From Aquanectria penicillioides (taxonomy: Eukaryota; Ascomycota; Sordariomycetes; Hypocreales; Nectriaceae), in the NCBI GenBank assembly GCA_003415625.1, contig PYIU01000001.1, positions 4,278,746-4,342,745 on the forward strand: a stretch of DNA of 64,000 bases. Reading direction: 5' to 3'. Below are positions 10,691 through 26,400 of this stretch, one piece after another. Numbering within the stretch: position 1 is the first letter of the stretch; every line of letters begins with the position of its first letter. The notes under the pieces were generated by a model. The model was given only the letters and a program-made list of their open reading frames with translations. It was not told the origin of the DNA and did not search any database. Both the position numbers and the translations under genes were made by a program.

Positions 10691-13133
10691 CTACTGGAGC
10701 AGTTCCACATCCAATCCGATGGAGCGCATGAAGAGGTTCACGCTGCCAAGGCGGTCGGCCGCCATGGCCGGAGGCAACGTCTTGGAGACGGAGACGGTGT
10801 CAAGGACCCGATCCTTGACGGCGAGGACCAACCGCGTCTGCTGGTCGTGGGTTGCGCTGACACCCATAGCAGCAAGGAGCTGCCAGACATAAACGTCCTC
10901 GCCAGTATTGACACTGCCAGGGAAAATGTAAGGCAGCGATGGCTCGAGTCTAGTAAACAAGATTTCAAAAGTGCGATCCCTGTGCATTGTCAGCATTTTG
11001 AAATCAGAACTGCGCTGGAAAGGTTACATACCACTTCTCCCATTGCTCGGGGTTGCCGGCACCAGTCTGCTTCAGGAGCACGGCGCGGCTGAGGATGAGG
11101 GTCAACATAGAAACTCCAATCCTTGTTCTAGCAATGAGATCGACATTAAGCTTGGTAGCAATAAGGCTGAGAACACCATCAACAATATCCAATCCAGTAT
11201 CGTTGAAATATTGCATCAACGACGGCATCACGGTGGAGATGAAGAGCTCAATCTTCTCTCGCATCCTAGCGTTGAGCGTAGTCGTCTCACCAGGAGTGAT
11301 GGCTGCTCCCTGGACAACATCAAGTTGGTCGAGATGGTAGATGATCATGGTCAAGATCGTTGTTCGCTGCTCGAAGGATAGGTGAGGGAAGATGCGGGGG
11401 ATAGCTTTCTCACCCTTGGCGCAGGACAGGAAAGCAATAAAGGGGTGGGGGACAGTAGCACCAATGGGCTCATGGACCTTCAACTCTTGCCAGAGCTTAG
11501 CGTTGTAGGTCTCTAGGATCGTGGCCCACTCCTTATGCTTGTTCTGAAGCTCTTCGTCGCCTGGGTTGGTAATAGGAGGAGGGAGGAGGCGAACATGGTC
11601 CTCGATCTGCATCAACGTCTGGTAGACCTTCTCAACATTACGGAGAACGGTCTTGCGGTCAAGTCCACCCTTCTTGCCAGCGGCAGCACGCTGGGTCTCG
11701 TTTTCGGTGCGCTTGATGCTAAGCAAAGGCTTGGGGGTCTTGGCGTTGCTAAAAGAGATCTTTCCCAAGCTACCTGCAATGACAAGCTGAGGGTTCTTGG
11801 GCTTGTTCTTGGCAGCCTCGACAGCCCGCTGGACCTGCTGCTCCATGCGCTGGAAGTGGTTCTCTGCAGGGCGGCCGTGGCGACGCATTCCACCCTGTCG
11901 GCTACCAGTCTGGTAGAGATAGGTCTGAGCAAAATTGCTGAGCGGTTGGCTGGGGTTCTGGCGCTGTCCAGCCCGGATGTGGCTGTAAACCTGGTAGTAG
12001 AAATCTTCGGCGATGGACGTATCGGAGCCATCAACGGGATTGCCGGTGGCGGCAACAAGTTGCTGGAGCTGAATTCGAGTGATGAAGTTCTTGTCTTGAG
12101 GAGTCATTAGGCCATTGTCCTTGGACAAAAGCCAGATCTTGTGATTGCGCTTAGCCCTCTTAGTCTCTTGATCCAAGAAGGCTGCCTTCTCCTCCTCGGA
12201 CATTTGCATCATCTGAGGGTGCTGCTGCAGCTGGGCAAGGTTGGCCATAGCGCCCTGGGAGCGCTTGGATTGATGGCCTTGAGGCCCCATCCGAGCGTTA
12301 TCGCTGGGGGGGCGGTTAGGGTTCTGCAGAATCTGAGTTGGCTGGGCATGTGCTTGCTGCTGTTGCTGGGGCGGGGGTGCATGGATTCCTTGGGCCGGTG
12401 TTGTAGGCTTGGGCTGAATGCTCTGAGGCCGTTGCAGAATCGTGACAGGGTGGCCATGTCCAGTTTGAGCATATTGCTGCTGAGGCGTCGGATATCCACC
12501 AGACTGGGCATAGGCGAGCTCGGCAACAGGAGGCTGAGGAGTCGGCTTCTTGGGCTGCGCCCGCATAGCGGCCTCAACCTCCTCCAAGCTCATCACCTTG
12601 CGGCTAGCTGGTTGCGAGGCTTGAGTGGCCGGAGAAGCTTGAGCAGGTTGCTTAGGGCCGATGCCCCAGATGCTCCTATCGACGTTCAGATCGGGCAGTG
12701 GCTCAGACTCTCGATACTTCTCATAACCAGTGCGCGCAGGCTGTTGAGTGGGCTGGGTTGAGTAGTACGCGTGAAGATTCGAAGCGGGGGCTTGGGCGAC
12801 AGCGGCAGGTCTTGCGGTAGGTTGCTGGCGATTGAATCGGAGGTGCTCCTCTTCAATCGCATTCGCAACCTTGGCAGTCTGACCAAAGAAGTCAAAGTCC
12901 TTGCCGGGGTTGGCTGTGGCAGCGGATCCGCCACCAAAGGTGTCGTCGTTGAAAGCATCGTCGGTTTCGTCGAGCTGGTCACCAAGGCCATCGTAGGTAT
13001 CCTCAAACTCCAGAGCGTCATCGGCACCACCATCCCTACCAGAGAGGCCGGCGAAGGGGTCGTGGGCCTGGGAAAATCCAGGGGCCGCCGAATTATGGCG
13101 ACCACCTGACGTATCGAAGCCGAAGAAGGACAT
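10691..13133 (-). CDS. PAT1: Pat1, deadenylation-dependent mRNA decapping activator
   Basis: Pat1 bridges Lsm1-7, Dcp1-Dcp2, Dhh1 and Xrn1 in cytoplasmic mRNA decay and P-bodies. Exons are complement(11032-13133) and complement(10691-10979), with a 52-nt intron. The product is 796 residues, a usual length for fungal Pat1. The N-terminus MSFFGFDTSGG and the following acidic DDAFNDDTFGGG segment are typical, the latter probably the Dhh1-binding region. Residues about 115-310 are rich in Pro, Gln and Ala. A conserved helical C-terminal region begins near FITRIQLQQLV and includes GRPAENHFQRMEQQVQRA, GSLGKISFSNAKTPK and the alpha-helical repeat domain that contacts Lsm1-7 and Dcp2, running to the end. 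The start is clear because the ATG opens the family N-terminus. No breaks were seen. Confidence 0.93.
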
Positions 13134-16100
13134 TTTTGGTTGTGCTTCGATCCAGAAAGAATGAAAATTGTTTGTACTATGAAAGGAATTAGTTTATGAG
13201 GTTGCGATTGGCAACATATCAACAAGTGTGAGGTTAGGTTCTAGAACCCCGCTTCGAGGGCAAGGCCACCATACCCCTAGCTGTTGCTACAGGAAATGAA
13301 GATTTGTGGCATTTCAACGAGATGAGCGGATTTAAGAAGCTGATTCTCCGAGTCGATCAGCTCGGAAATATCCTGAGCCACGTATATGTGGGCGTGGTGA
13401 GGAGTAAATTTGTCGCGCAGCCAGTACGCGCGTGAGGACAAGGTAAGCAGTCTTGCCCTGGGGCACTGTTCTGCTGTCTAACATTACTTGACCAACGTAA
13501 CGGACACGAAGTGTCTTGCTCGCGGCTTCTTCTAGAGGTTTTCTTCGTTTCGTCAAACACATCGGCCCTGTCTGTAATCTCGCCCGTCGTCGCGAATTCC
13601 GGCCCAATCTCCTCGTTGTAGCCAGTCTTCCATCCTTGGTGCGTCTCGAGGCCTTGAAGACGAAGCGGTTCCAGAGAAACAATGTAGGAAAGTGATATTC
13701 AAGCGAATAAAAGACTCACCACTAAGAGAAGGTGATGTTTGTAGGGTCGACCAAAGCGCACAAATCGATCATGATGTCTTTCAAATTGGACTCAAGATGT
13801 CGGGTGCAAAGCCAACCTTGCAAGAGGCGGGAGGAGCTGGCCAGAAAGTTATGAAACGGTTCGGTGCTCTCGGTCAAGTCGTTTTGAGGGTCGGAAATTC
13901 CGGGCAAGAGCTGGTGGAGAGCGGCGCGCTGTTAAACAGGTGCTCTGGGAAGCTCTGTTCAAGTGGTGATGCGACGAGGAAGCCAGCGAGGTTCTCCAAA
14001 CTCGCTTCCCCACATCTGGGAATTCGAAAATCCGTTTCCGGAGCACGGGCCTTGGAGAGGTTGCTTATACTGTCACGTGCTATCGCGTATGGTGGAGTGT
14101 GAGACGAGCTACTGCAACCGTTGGAGGCTTGAGCTCCAGCGCGCGTTGTCAAAGCGAACAAAGTCGGGCATTGGTTAGCTTCGTCCGCATCTCATCTCCG
14201 ATTTCAAAAGTGGAATATCATTCTAATCTTCTTTGTAAGAGGGCATTGCCAGAGGGGCGGGATAGCCTGCCCAAACGAAGAGAACGACAAACTATTGAGA
14301 AGAATGCATCTCAGCTCGTTGAGAGTGATTCACAGACAAAGTTGGAGCCTGTAAGCTCCCTGTGTCACAGCCTGCTAATAGGTGGGCACTGAAGCAACCA
14401 CAACCTATTCATAGATGGCGGTTCATCTGGTTGCGGCGGTAGGACCGCAAGTTTGACAAGGAACCTCCCTTCGACCTGCATCAATTGGTACATAGGTAAT
14501 ATAGGAGAGAAGACGAATTGATGAGCACGTGTTTCAGAGGTTCTCTTGCGCGAGAGGGCGGATGCAAGCGGAGCCAGAGGGGGCTCTATTCGACACATTG
14601 GCAAGACGTAAGCTGAGGTGACGTACAGACTACGTGTCCACGCCCTGGCAAGACTCAAATTTGCCCTGCAGCAAGCCCCCGACAGAATGGATACCAAGAT
14701 GCATTTTTAGGGCGCTGCCCTGTAGGCGTCGTATCTGCCCTTGCAATCGCTGCCCGCCTTTCCCATCCCCCCGTCGGGCAGCCAGTGCGCGCGCACACTC
14801 TCTTGCGTCGTAAGCACGGAACAACAGGCCTGGTTCGGTCGTGGAAAGAGGCCAAAAATCATACTACTGGTACATCCGCGTCCTCCGCGCTCCATTCACA
14901 CAATAAGCCCCTGGGTGTGCGCGCGTCTTTGAATCCCTCAAGAGCTGAAGGGAGAAGATCGACCCGAGATAATTCTGCTCAATAGTAAACTGGCGGGATG
15001 GAAGCTAAAGGGTCACTAACGCAAGGTCCCTTTGGTCAAAGAAGACCCATTATCAGTAGGAAAGGGGCGCGATGCAGAGAAATACGAAGCCAAGAACGCG
15101 TCTCAGCCGTTCCACTGCAAGCGAAACCTGCGAAGGGTAGCCCCTTATTAGCAACCCGAGCAAAGGAACGAGCAGAGGGAGGTTCCCCCCGGAAACCATG
15201 GCTGCTGAGTGGTGAAATTGCGTCCTAAGCCTCATCGAGGGCCGGGATGTCAGACTGTGGCAGAGGTTGGGACAGTGAGTAGACCAATCATTCCAGTAGC
15301 GTCGAGTGCCAGATCGGTCCAGCCTGGCCGGAGGCGTCTGATAGTGTCAAGGAGACCACGGCGATGCGATACGAAGTAGCACTGTCTGTACACGGTAGGT
15401 AGATAGCACTGAAGTTTTTTTTCTCCTCTGCCCCTTCTTCATGTGGCCTTTGCAAGTCCCAAAGTGTCCATTCCCCCCTAGAACAACGTCCAGAGTCGCA
15501 CTGTGCTCCCTCCCATCCATTGAGCGAACGCATTCGTAAGTCCTAGTTCAGAAAGACACATGAAAATGCCATGCGGCCAGATTCAAACAGATGGGAACTT
15601 TACTGGAGGCACTCCGCAAAAGACAGCACCCTTTCCGTCTGATGGGCCTTTTGCTCCCCCTGACAAAGTACCAGCCGTTGACCGGTACTTGCAAACACCC
15701 CTAGCGAAGCAATAGCCTTAGAGAACAAGCCACCTAAACCACCTAAACCACCTAAGCTGAAGCGGGCGGGTCGCGGCTAGCCAAGCAAGCTTTTGCAGGG
15801 CTCGAGTACCTCTGAGCTGAAGGTACCTGCATTCGGAGCCCCAGTCCCGACAACCAAAGTCGCCTTGTCCCTAGTCGACGATCACGGGCCTGCTCTGGCA
15901 CCTCGTGGAGCGCCCAGAAATCTACCGAATCCCAGCAGCACCCAGCCCAGTGCCCAGCATCCAGGCGCCTCCCAGTCTAGTTACGGCTTGCTGCGTCGTC
16001 CAACTCTGTTCCGTTCCTCATTTCTTCCTCCTCTTCTGCATCCCCGTCTTCTTGTTTTCCCTTCCCCTATTCTATTCTTTTCCCTTCCGTCGTGTGCCCC

Positions 16101-16368
16101 CCTCCCCTTCCATCAACGGTTTATCTCTTCTGGCACCTGCACCCAGATCCCCTGTGCCGGTTTAGTTTGCGACATGGTCTTTTGAGAACCGCCCCTCATT
16201 CCCGTCGCCGCACTTCTTTTGGCCACTTCGCCCCAATTTTAAACCCCGTATCAAGCAGCCAGCACACCCCCCTGCTGTTCTGCGACATACATCAACACCG
16301 TCGTGCCCATTCTTCATCCTTTTTATTTTTTACTCCCGAGGGCGCGACTCGAGTGATATCCTTCCGCC
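13134..16368. other. long gene-poor stretch between divergent PAT1 and GT15 genes
   Basis: About 3.2 kb with no gene I can name. On the minus strand, 14161-13332 holds partly overlapping open fragments in changing frames with protein-like composition, which could be a decayed or multi-exon gene; I could not chain them. A 9-bp tandem repeat lies at 15730-15756 and an AGGTACCT palindrome at 15821-15828. From about 15990 to 16368 the plus strand is strongly C/T-rich, as expected of the leader and promoter of the gene at 16369. Confidence 0.5.
15730..15756. repeat. 9-bp tandem repeat, three copies
   Basis: Three head-to-tail copies of ccacctaaa (the last ends in g) lie in the upstream region of the GT15 mannosyltransferase gene. 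They may be protein-binding sites, but nothing in the sequence proves this. Confidence 0.75.
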
Positions 16369-17922
16369 ATGGCTACCGGCAATGCGCGCTACGTGCGCTA
16401 CATCGCCTTCGCGTTGTTCGTACGTGGTCCCATCCCGTCCCGCATCTGTGCCCTACTTTCCCGCATGGCACCCATCCACTGACCAAATCACCTGCAGGTG
16501 CTCACACTATTCTACTTCGTCTCTCATTCGAAATACGACACCGTTGCCGTTCCCGGCACTGGGAAGCAGGCCCCCGTCAAAGGGACCTTCCCTGGCGGAC
16601 CCGGCTCGCCCCAGGTCCCAGGCGAATCCACCGGCGGCAGCAAGCCTCCTGCCTTCCCCCAGGGAGAGCGACCCTACTCCCCCGAAGAGGAGCTCGTCAA
16701 GGATGACCTCCCTGCACAGAAGCCTCAGAAGGGCAGCGACAGCAGCAGCAAGTCGCCTCTCCCCGATCCCAAGACCGGCAACTACCCCATGGCCATGACC
16801 CCCAACGACCCAGGCTGGAACGCCTTGGACACCACCGCTCCTGGACCCCGGATGAACGCCACATTCGTTACCCTCGCTCGAAACAGCGATGTCTGGGAGA
16901 TTGCTGAGTCCATTCGCCAGGTCGAGGATCGATTCAACCGACGATACAACTACGACTGGGTCTTCCTCAACGATCAACCCTTCGATGACACCTTCAAGAA
17001 GGTCACCACTTCTCTTTGTTCCGGAAAGACCTTCTACGGCCTGATCCCCGAGGAGCACTGGTCCTTCCCCTCTTGGATTGACCAGGAGAAGGCCAAGAAG
17101 GTTCGCGAGGACATGAAGGAAAGGAAGATCATCTACGGTGACTCCATCAGCTACCGCCACATGTGCCGATTCGAGTCCGGTTTCTTCTTCCGCCAGCCCC
17201 TGATGATGAACTACGAGTACTACTGGCGCGTTGAGCCCTCCATCAAGCTCTTCTGCGATATCCACTACGACCCTTTCCGTGTCATTCACGAGGGAAACAA
17301 GAAGTACAGCTTCGTTCTCAGTCTTTACGAGTACATCGATACCATCCCCACCCTTTGGGACAGCACCAAGAAGTTCATGGCCAACCACCCCGAGCACATT
17401 GCGGATAACAACTCGATGCGCTTCCTCAGTGACGACGGTGGTGAGACTTACAACAAGTGCCATTTCGTACGTTCCCATTCTCCAATTTCTGTGATTCTCT
17501 AGCTGACGCCCTTTGACAGTGGTCCAACTTTGAGGTTGGCAGTCTCGAGTGGCTCCGAAGCAAACCTTACATTGACTTCTTTGAGTCCCTTGACAAGGAT
17601 GGTGGTTTCTTCTATGAGCGATGGGGCGACGCTCCCGTTCACTCAATTGCTGCTGGTATCCTCCTGAAGAAGGAGCAGGTCCACTTCTTCAACGATATCG
17701 CTTACTACCATGTTCCCTTCACTCACTGCCCTACCGGAGAGCAGAAGCGTATTGACCTTCGCTGCCACTGTGATCCAAAGGAGAACTTTGACTGGAAGGG
17801 ATACTCTTGTAAGCATGAATCCAAATCTAACACTTGTTCCATATCTAACCAGAGCAGGCACTTCCCGTTACTACGAGCTCAACGGCATTACCAAGCCCGA
17901 GGGTTATGAGGAGCAGCAATAA
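16369..17922 (+). CDS. GT15 alpha-1,2-mannosyltransferase (KRE2/MNT1/KTR family)
   Basis: Type II Golgi membrane enzyme that adds alpha-1,2-linked mannose from GDP-mannose to O- and N-glycans of cell-wall and secreted proteins. Exons 16369-16419, 16498-17466, 17520-17808 and 17858-17922 give 457 residues. A short cytoplasmic tail is followed by a single membrane segment (about residues 11-25, split by the first intron), then a Pro/Gly/Ser-rich stem (about 30-130) and the catalytic domain (about 135-445). Visible signatures are [50 protein letters not shown] and the family hallmark YNKCHFWSNFE, which spans the second intron. Start: ATG in context ccgccATGgc. The exact KTR/MNT paralog cannot be fixed by eye. 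Downstream it faces the uS12m gene tail to tail. Confidence 0.93.
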
Positions 17923-18318
17923 ACCGACGATCTTGGACTAGGTCGCGTGTACGTTTTAACATAACTCGGTTGTAATGCATGGATGGTAGATGATTTCCCT
18001 TATTCTGGACCGCATTTTGACGGAATTCATGGGGGCGGGGATACGGCAAAGATGTTTTAAACTGGTGACTAAAGAAAAAAAGGCGTCTGGGTTTGAAACA
18101 CTTTGGACAACTTTGGTCATGTAGATATATATGAATCAACCTGCTCTTTTTTGGGATCTATGACACAATTGTTTCTCTCCTGACGTGTCTTCAATGTTGT
18201 ACAAGTATGGGTACATGGCCCACCGCCTATCTAAGTGTATCCTCTCATGATGATCATCTCCAGAGATGAGGTTTTCTCATAAATGCATCCTTTCGATCCT
18301 TCAATCCTCAATTACACA
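17923..18318. other. intergenic between convergent GT15 and uS12m genes
   Basis: About 400 bases expected to contain both 3' untranslated ends. No gene was recognised. Confidence 0.6.
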
Positions 18319-18979
18319 TCAACCAACAGTGGCCTTCTTGGGCTTCTTGGTACCGTATTTACTTCTGCTGGTCGTCCGGCTTGCAACGCCACCCTAAAAA
18401 TCATCCATGTTAGCACATGAGTTCAACGTACTTCAATTAAATGCATTCGATCCAATGCCAAACATTAAGGGGGGGGGGAATAGCGAGCAAGGAGGGTGTG
18501 TGCGCGGAACGTACTAGATCCAAGGCTCCTCGGACAAGATGATATCGCACACCGGGACAATCCTGTGCACGTCCGCCGCGCACAAGGACGACGCTGTGCT
18601 GCTGGATGTTGTGGCCCTCGCCGGGGATGTAGGCCGTGATTACGGCACCCGAGGACAGCTTGACACGAGCCGTCTTTCGCTCGCCAGAGTTGGGCTTCTT
18701 GGGACGGACGACACCGACACGCAGGCACACGCCCTTGAGCGCCGGGCAGTTGGTGTTGGCCAAGGCTGGGGACACGGCGTGGCGAGCGCGCTTGCCCTTT
18801 CGGATGCCGCGCAGCACTTGGTTCAGGGTTGCGGATCGGGCGGGAGTGGTGCTGAAGGTGCGGAAGGACGGGAGGGAGGCGGCGGCGGCGATTCGGGAGG
18901 TGGTGGTCGCGGTCGCGGCGGCGATGAGCGGTCGCCGAGCCGCCGGGGAGAAGAATTGGCGGAGGATGGAGCCGACCAT
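18319..18979 (-). CDS. MRPS12: mitochondrial small-subunit ribosomal protein uS12m
   Basis: Nuclear-encoded S12 of the mitochondrial ribosome, placed at the decoding centre. Exons are complement(18515-18979) and complement(18319-18393), split by a 121-nt intron, for 179 residues. The first 45 residues are rich in Ala, Arg, Ser and Thr, with no acidic residues, ending in [15 protein letters not shown], a typical matrix-targeting presequence. The S12 core follows: [33 protein letters not shown], the KLSSG segment, [20 protein letters not shown], and [13 protein letters not shown]. The short second exon supplies [12 protein letters not shown], the conserved basic end, so the intron is well supported. 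It diverges from the acyl-CoA dehydrogenase gene. Confidence 0.95.
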
Positions 18980-19798
18980 GGTGGGCGAGGTGACAGCGGG
19001 GGAGGACAAGTCGGAATTGGGTAGCTGCGTGCAGCAGTGAGACGGTCCCTGGCCTATCTCGAAATCGTCTCTCACTCACGGCAGCTGAAGCTCTCACGAT
19101 GGCATGGCAAAATCTCACCTGTCCCAATTGGGTCACGTGATGGGCGAGGTGTCGGCGCTGGTGTTATTCCGTATTCCGGAATCAATTGGTCTTGATCTTT
19201 GGGGGCAGCACATCACATGCCAGAGCGCGGCTCCGCACCCCAGAATATTTCTGGAGGTGTCGAGAGAGAAAAGCGGGCCTGACGTCACGCGGTTAATCCC
19301 CGGTCTCCGTGGCTCTCCCGGCTTTTGGTCTGTGGCCCCCCCGCATTGTGGCATGTACGTACCGCGGGCCAAGCTGGTGAGGCGGCAGGTTATCCTCGGC
19401 TGGGACCCGTTCTAGGCCGAGCAAAGAAAGCTTCATCGCGAGCTGTGCCGTGGCACCGTGGCACCGGGTAACTCTGAGCAAGTCACACGGGAACGGTGGG
19501 TGTGGCTGCTCACTGAACCGTGTTTGGCTGACATGTACCGGGGCGCTGACATTGTTTGTCTCGATTATCGTGGTGCTGCCGTATAAGACCGGTGCCCTCC
19601 CCTCCCTTATTACCCACCCAATCCCCCGTGGGTGGTGTGCGTTTGTGCTTCTGCTTCTGGCTTGTGATCAGCGTCTCTCTCTCGGCCGACTTCTGTCCTC
19701 CGCCCGCTTCCCTATCTTGCCTTGCATAACGCACCAGCATCTTTTTTACACCTCCCACGTCTTCACACACGCACAAAGATTCTCCTCTCACCGCAGCC
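18980..19798. other. divergent promoter region between uS12m and acyl-CoA dehydrogenase genes
   Basis: About 820 bases between two start codons; it should hold both promoters. Both flanking genes encode mitochondrial proteins, so shared control is possible but unproven. The part next to 19799 is C/T-rich. No gene was recognised. Confidence 0.6.
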
Positions 19799-21263
19799 AT
19801 GTCCTCCTCCTTCTCCCGGGTCCTGCGACCTGCTCTAAGCGGCGGGCGAGCTCTCCCCCAACGCCTCGCCACAGCAAGAACCGTCCCCGGGCCGTCTCTA
19901 GAACCACCGTGTAAGCTGCCGTCCTGGAATTGGACCGCAATTGACGTCCCAATTGCTCACGCCTTCGCCTACAGCTCCGGCGCCGTCCGTACTCTCTCCA
20001 CCACTGCCCCCCGCCTCACTGACCAGCCCTTCGACATCACCGAGATCCTCCCCACGCCCATCTCCCACCTTTCCGAGGTCGAGGCCGCCATGGCCGACAC
20101 TGTCTCCAAGTTCGCTACCGAGGTCGTCCTCCCCCGTGCGCGCGAAATGGACGAGGCTGAGGCCATGGACCCCGCCATCGTCGAGCAGCTGTTCGAGCAA
20201 GGTCTCATGAGCATTGAGATCCCCGAGGAGTATGGTGGTGCCGGCATGAACTTCACTTCCGCCATCATCGGTATCGAGGAGCTTGCCCGTGCCGACCCCA
20301 GCGTTTCCGTCCTTGTTGACGTCCACAACACTCTCTGCAACACCGCCATCATCAAGTACGGCTCCAAGGCCTTGAAGGAGAAGTGGCTGCCCCGCCTGGC
20401 CACCGATACTGTTGCGTCCTTCTGTCTCTCTGAGCCCGTCTCCGGCTCCGATGCCTTCGCCATGGCCACCAAGGCCACCGAGACAGCCGATGGTTTCGTC
20501 ATCAATGGCGGCAAGATGTGGATCACAAACTCCATTGAGTCCAACCTCTTCATTGTGTTCGCCAACCTCGACCCCAGCAAGGGCTACAAGGGCATCACTG
20601 CCTTCGTTGTCGAGAAGGGCACCCCGGATTTTCAATCGCCAAGAAGGAGAAGAAGCTTGGTATTCGTGCAAGCAGCACCTGCGTCATCAACCTCGACGAC
20701 GTCCACATCCCCAAGGAGAACCTGCTTGGTGAGCGCGGCCATGGCTACAAGTACGCCATCTCCCTGCTCAATGAGGGCCGTATCGGAATCGCAGCTCAGA
20801 TGACTGGTCTTGCCCTTGGTGCCTTTGAGAACGCTGTCCGCTACGTCTGGAATGACCGCCGCCAGTTTGGCCAGCTAGTTGGTGAATTCCAGGGCATGCA
20901 GCACCAGATCGCTCAGTCTTACACCGAGATCGCTGCTGCCCGCGCTCTCGTTTACAACGCATCCCGCAAGAAGGAGGTTGGCGAGGACTTCGTCAAGGAT
21001 GCTGCCATGGCCAAGCTTTACGCCTCCCAGGTCGCCGGCCGTGTAAGTGGACTAGCTGTTGAGTGGATGGGAGGTATGGGTTTCGTGCGTGAGGGTCTTG
21101 CCGAGAAGTACTTCCGTGACAGCAAGATTGGCGCAATTTACGAGGGCACCAGCAACATCCAGTAAGTTCCAAATCAACTCACGATAGTATGGAACTAGGA
21201 GACTAACATACTCGCAGGCTGAACACGATTGCCAAACTGTTGCAGAAGGAGTATACCCAATAG
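19799..21263 (+). CDS. mitochondrial acyl-CoA dehydrogenase, short/branched-chain type, with frame breaks
   Basis: FAD enzyme that oxidises acyl-CoA to 2-enoyl-CoA, in branched-chain amino-acid or short-chain fatty-acid breakdown. Exons 19799-19910, 19975-21161 and 21218-21263. The N-terminus is an Arg/Ser/Ala-rich matrix presequence ending near VRTLSTTAPRL. The dehydrogenase core follows with IPEEYGGAGMNF, CLSEPVSGSDAF, GGKMWITNS, RRQFGQLVGEFQG, GGMGFVREG and IYEGTSNIQLNTIA; the Glu of YEGTSN is at the position of the catalytic base. The sequence as given does not read through: one base is missing near the CCCC at 20622-20625, and a second near the CCCC at 19885-19888 if the 64-nt first intron is real. 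The exons sum to 1345 nt, and adding two bases gives 1347, 448 residues. Both breaks are in C runs, so sequence error is more likely than a real pseudogene. The substrate class is inferred from resemblance to ACADSB-type enzymes. Confidence 0.88.
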
Positions 21264-21835
21264 AAGGGGAAATAACGGATTAGAATCAGATATCAAATAG
21301 GAATGGATTTTAAATAAAAAAAGAAGGAAAATTATAAATCAAACATGAATGCACCTGATACTATGCACCTCAAAGTCAGACTTAGATCAAGATCCCCCAT
21401 ATTGAGCCAAACAAGACATCACTCGGAAAGATTTACGCACGCAACCGTTGTTATGCCTGTTTCAGTTTCCAACAAGTTCATTATCTTGATTCTATTAAGC
21501 AGGTATGCTCTTCCACCCTCTTCCATTCCGCCAACCCGGTGACTCTACCAAGAAGGCCAGCACCGTACATATTTTTTACTCTTCAAACGCTGCTTAATAG
21601 CCACAAAAAAACAGTGCTACAACCAAAAAGATGAAGCGAACGGCAAAAATGGCTTCTCCGCAGAGGTGCCCACAACGCGTGTTCGCTGCATCAACATTCG
21701 CCAACCCGCGGTGTCCGGCCGTCTAACCATCATCGCTCCTGGGTATCCGATAGGCAAGACAATCCCCCACCGCGGTGCCATCGTCGTATCGTAGAAATGC
21801 AAAATCATCGTCAATCTCATGCGCGTCGCAGTCGT
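21264..21835. other. intergenic between convergent acyl-CoA dehydrogenase and PKC1 genes
   Basis: About 570 bases with both 3' ends. An AATAAA-like element around 21313 may serve the plus-strand gene. No gene was recognised. Confidence 0.6.
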
Positions 21836-25642
<3,807 letters not shown>

Positions 25643-26400
25643 GGCGGCGGGGGTAGCGCGATGCGTTCGCGCAGGACGACGGGAGGAGGAGGGAGATTTC
25701 GTGGCCGACGATGAGGGCCGGTATCAAGGAGGAGGGACACGACGGTGTCGCCTTGTTTGTGGGCGGTCGGGTGTCGGTCGAGACGACGAGAAAGAGAGGG
25801 GGGGAGGGGTGGCCTAAGGCCTTGTCGTGAGGCTCGCAACGGGAGGGGCACAAGCAGACAAAAGTGCAGGTGCGGATGCGAGACGTCGAGTTGCCGGTGA
25901 CGACGCAGTTGAAAAGGTGGCGAAGCCGGCAGGAGGCGGAGGGCGAGAGGAAGAAGGAGAGAGGAGAGAGGTGGTGTGGTGGGAGAAAGATGTCGTCAGT
26001 GATGGGATGGGTTGGGATGGATGCTGCCCGGTGGGTGAAATGGAGGTTGGGTCTCTCGTTGGTCGCTGTTTGGGGCCTGTTTGGCTGTTTGGGGGGGAGA
26101 GGAGCCTGGAAGGGGAGCCTGGAAGGGGAGCCCGGACGGGGGGGAGGGGGTCGAGCAACGGGACGGGAGGCTTCTGGGCGGTTTGGCGGGGTTTTTTCTG
26201 TTGTGCATACGGTATAGGTGGCGGTAAAAAAAAAAAAAGCTAGGCTAAGCTCTGCCTGCAGTGACGAATTAGTGGGTGGTCTTAGCGGTTGTCGCCCGCG
26301 CTGGAGCTTGAGATGGAGAGGTGCGCCCAATGCATCCCAGTGGTGGTGGTGCCCCAGCCCAAAGCACACGAACACGGCGGGACAGCAGAAAAAAAGCATG
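25643..26400 (-). promoter_or_regulatory. pyrimidine-rich leader and promoter region of PKC1
   Basis: The roughly 750 bases before the PKC1 start are strongly C/T-rich on the coding strand (G/A-rich as given), with long C runs. Such tracts are common in promoters and leaders of highly regulated genes in filamentous fungi. The transcription start cannot be placed. Open frames of up to 301 codons here come from the absence of stops in pyrimidine-rich sequence. Confidence 0.4.

Noticed and set aside
16507..17646. 379-codon minus-strand open frame over the GT15 gene
   Set aside because: It lies antisense to a well-supported gene and has no family resemblance; codon bias on the coding strand removes stops on the other.
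19898..20671. 257-codon minus-strand frame over acyl-CoA dehydrogenase
   Set aside because: Shadow of the coding strand; the Gly/Asp/Val-rich composition is typical of antisense translation.
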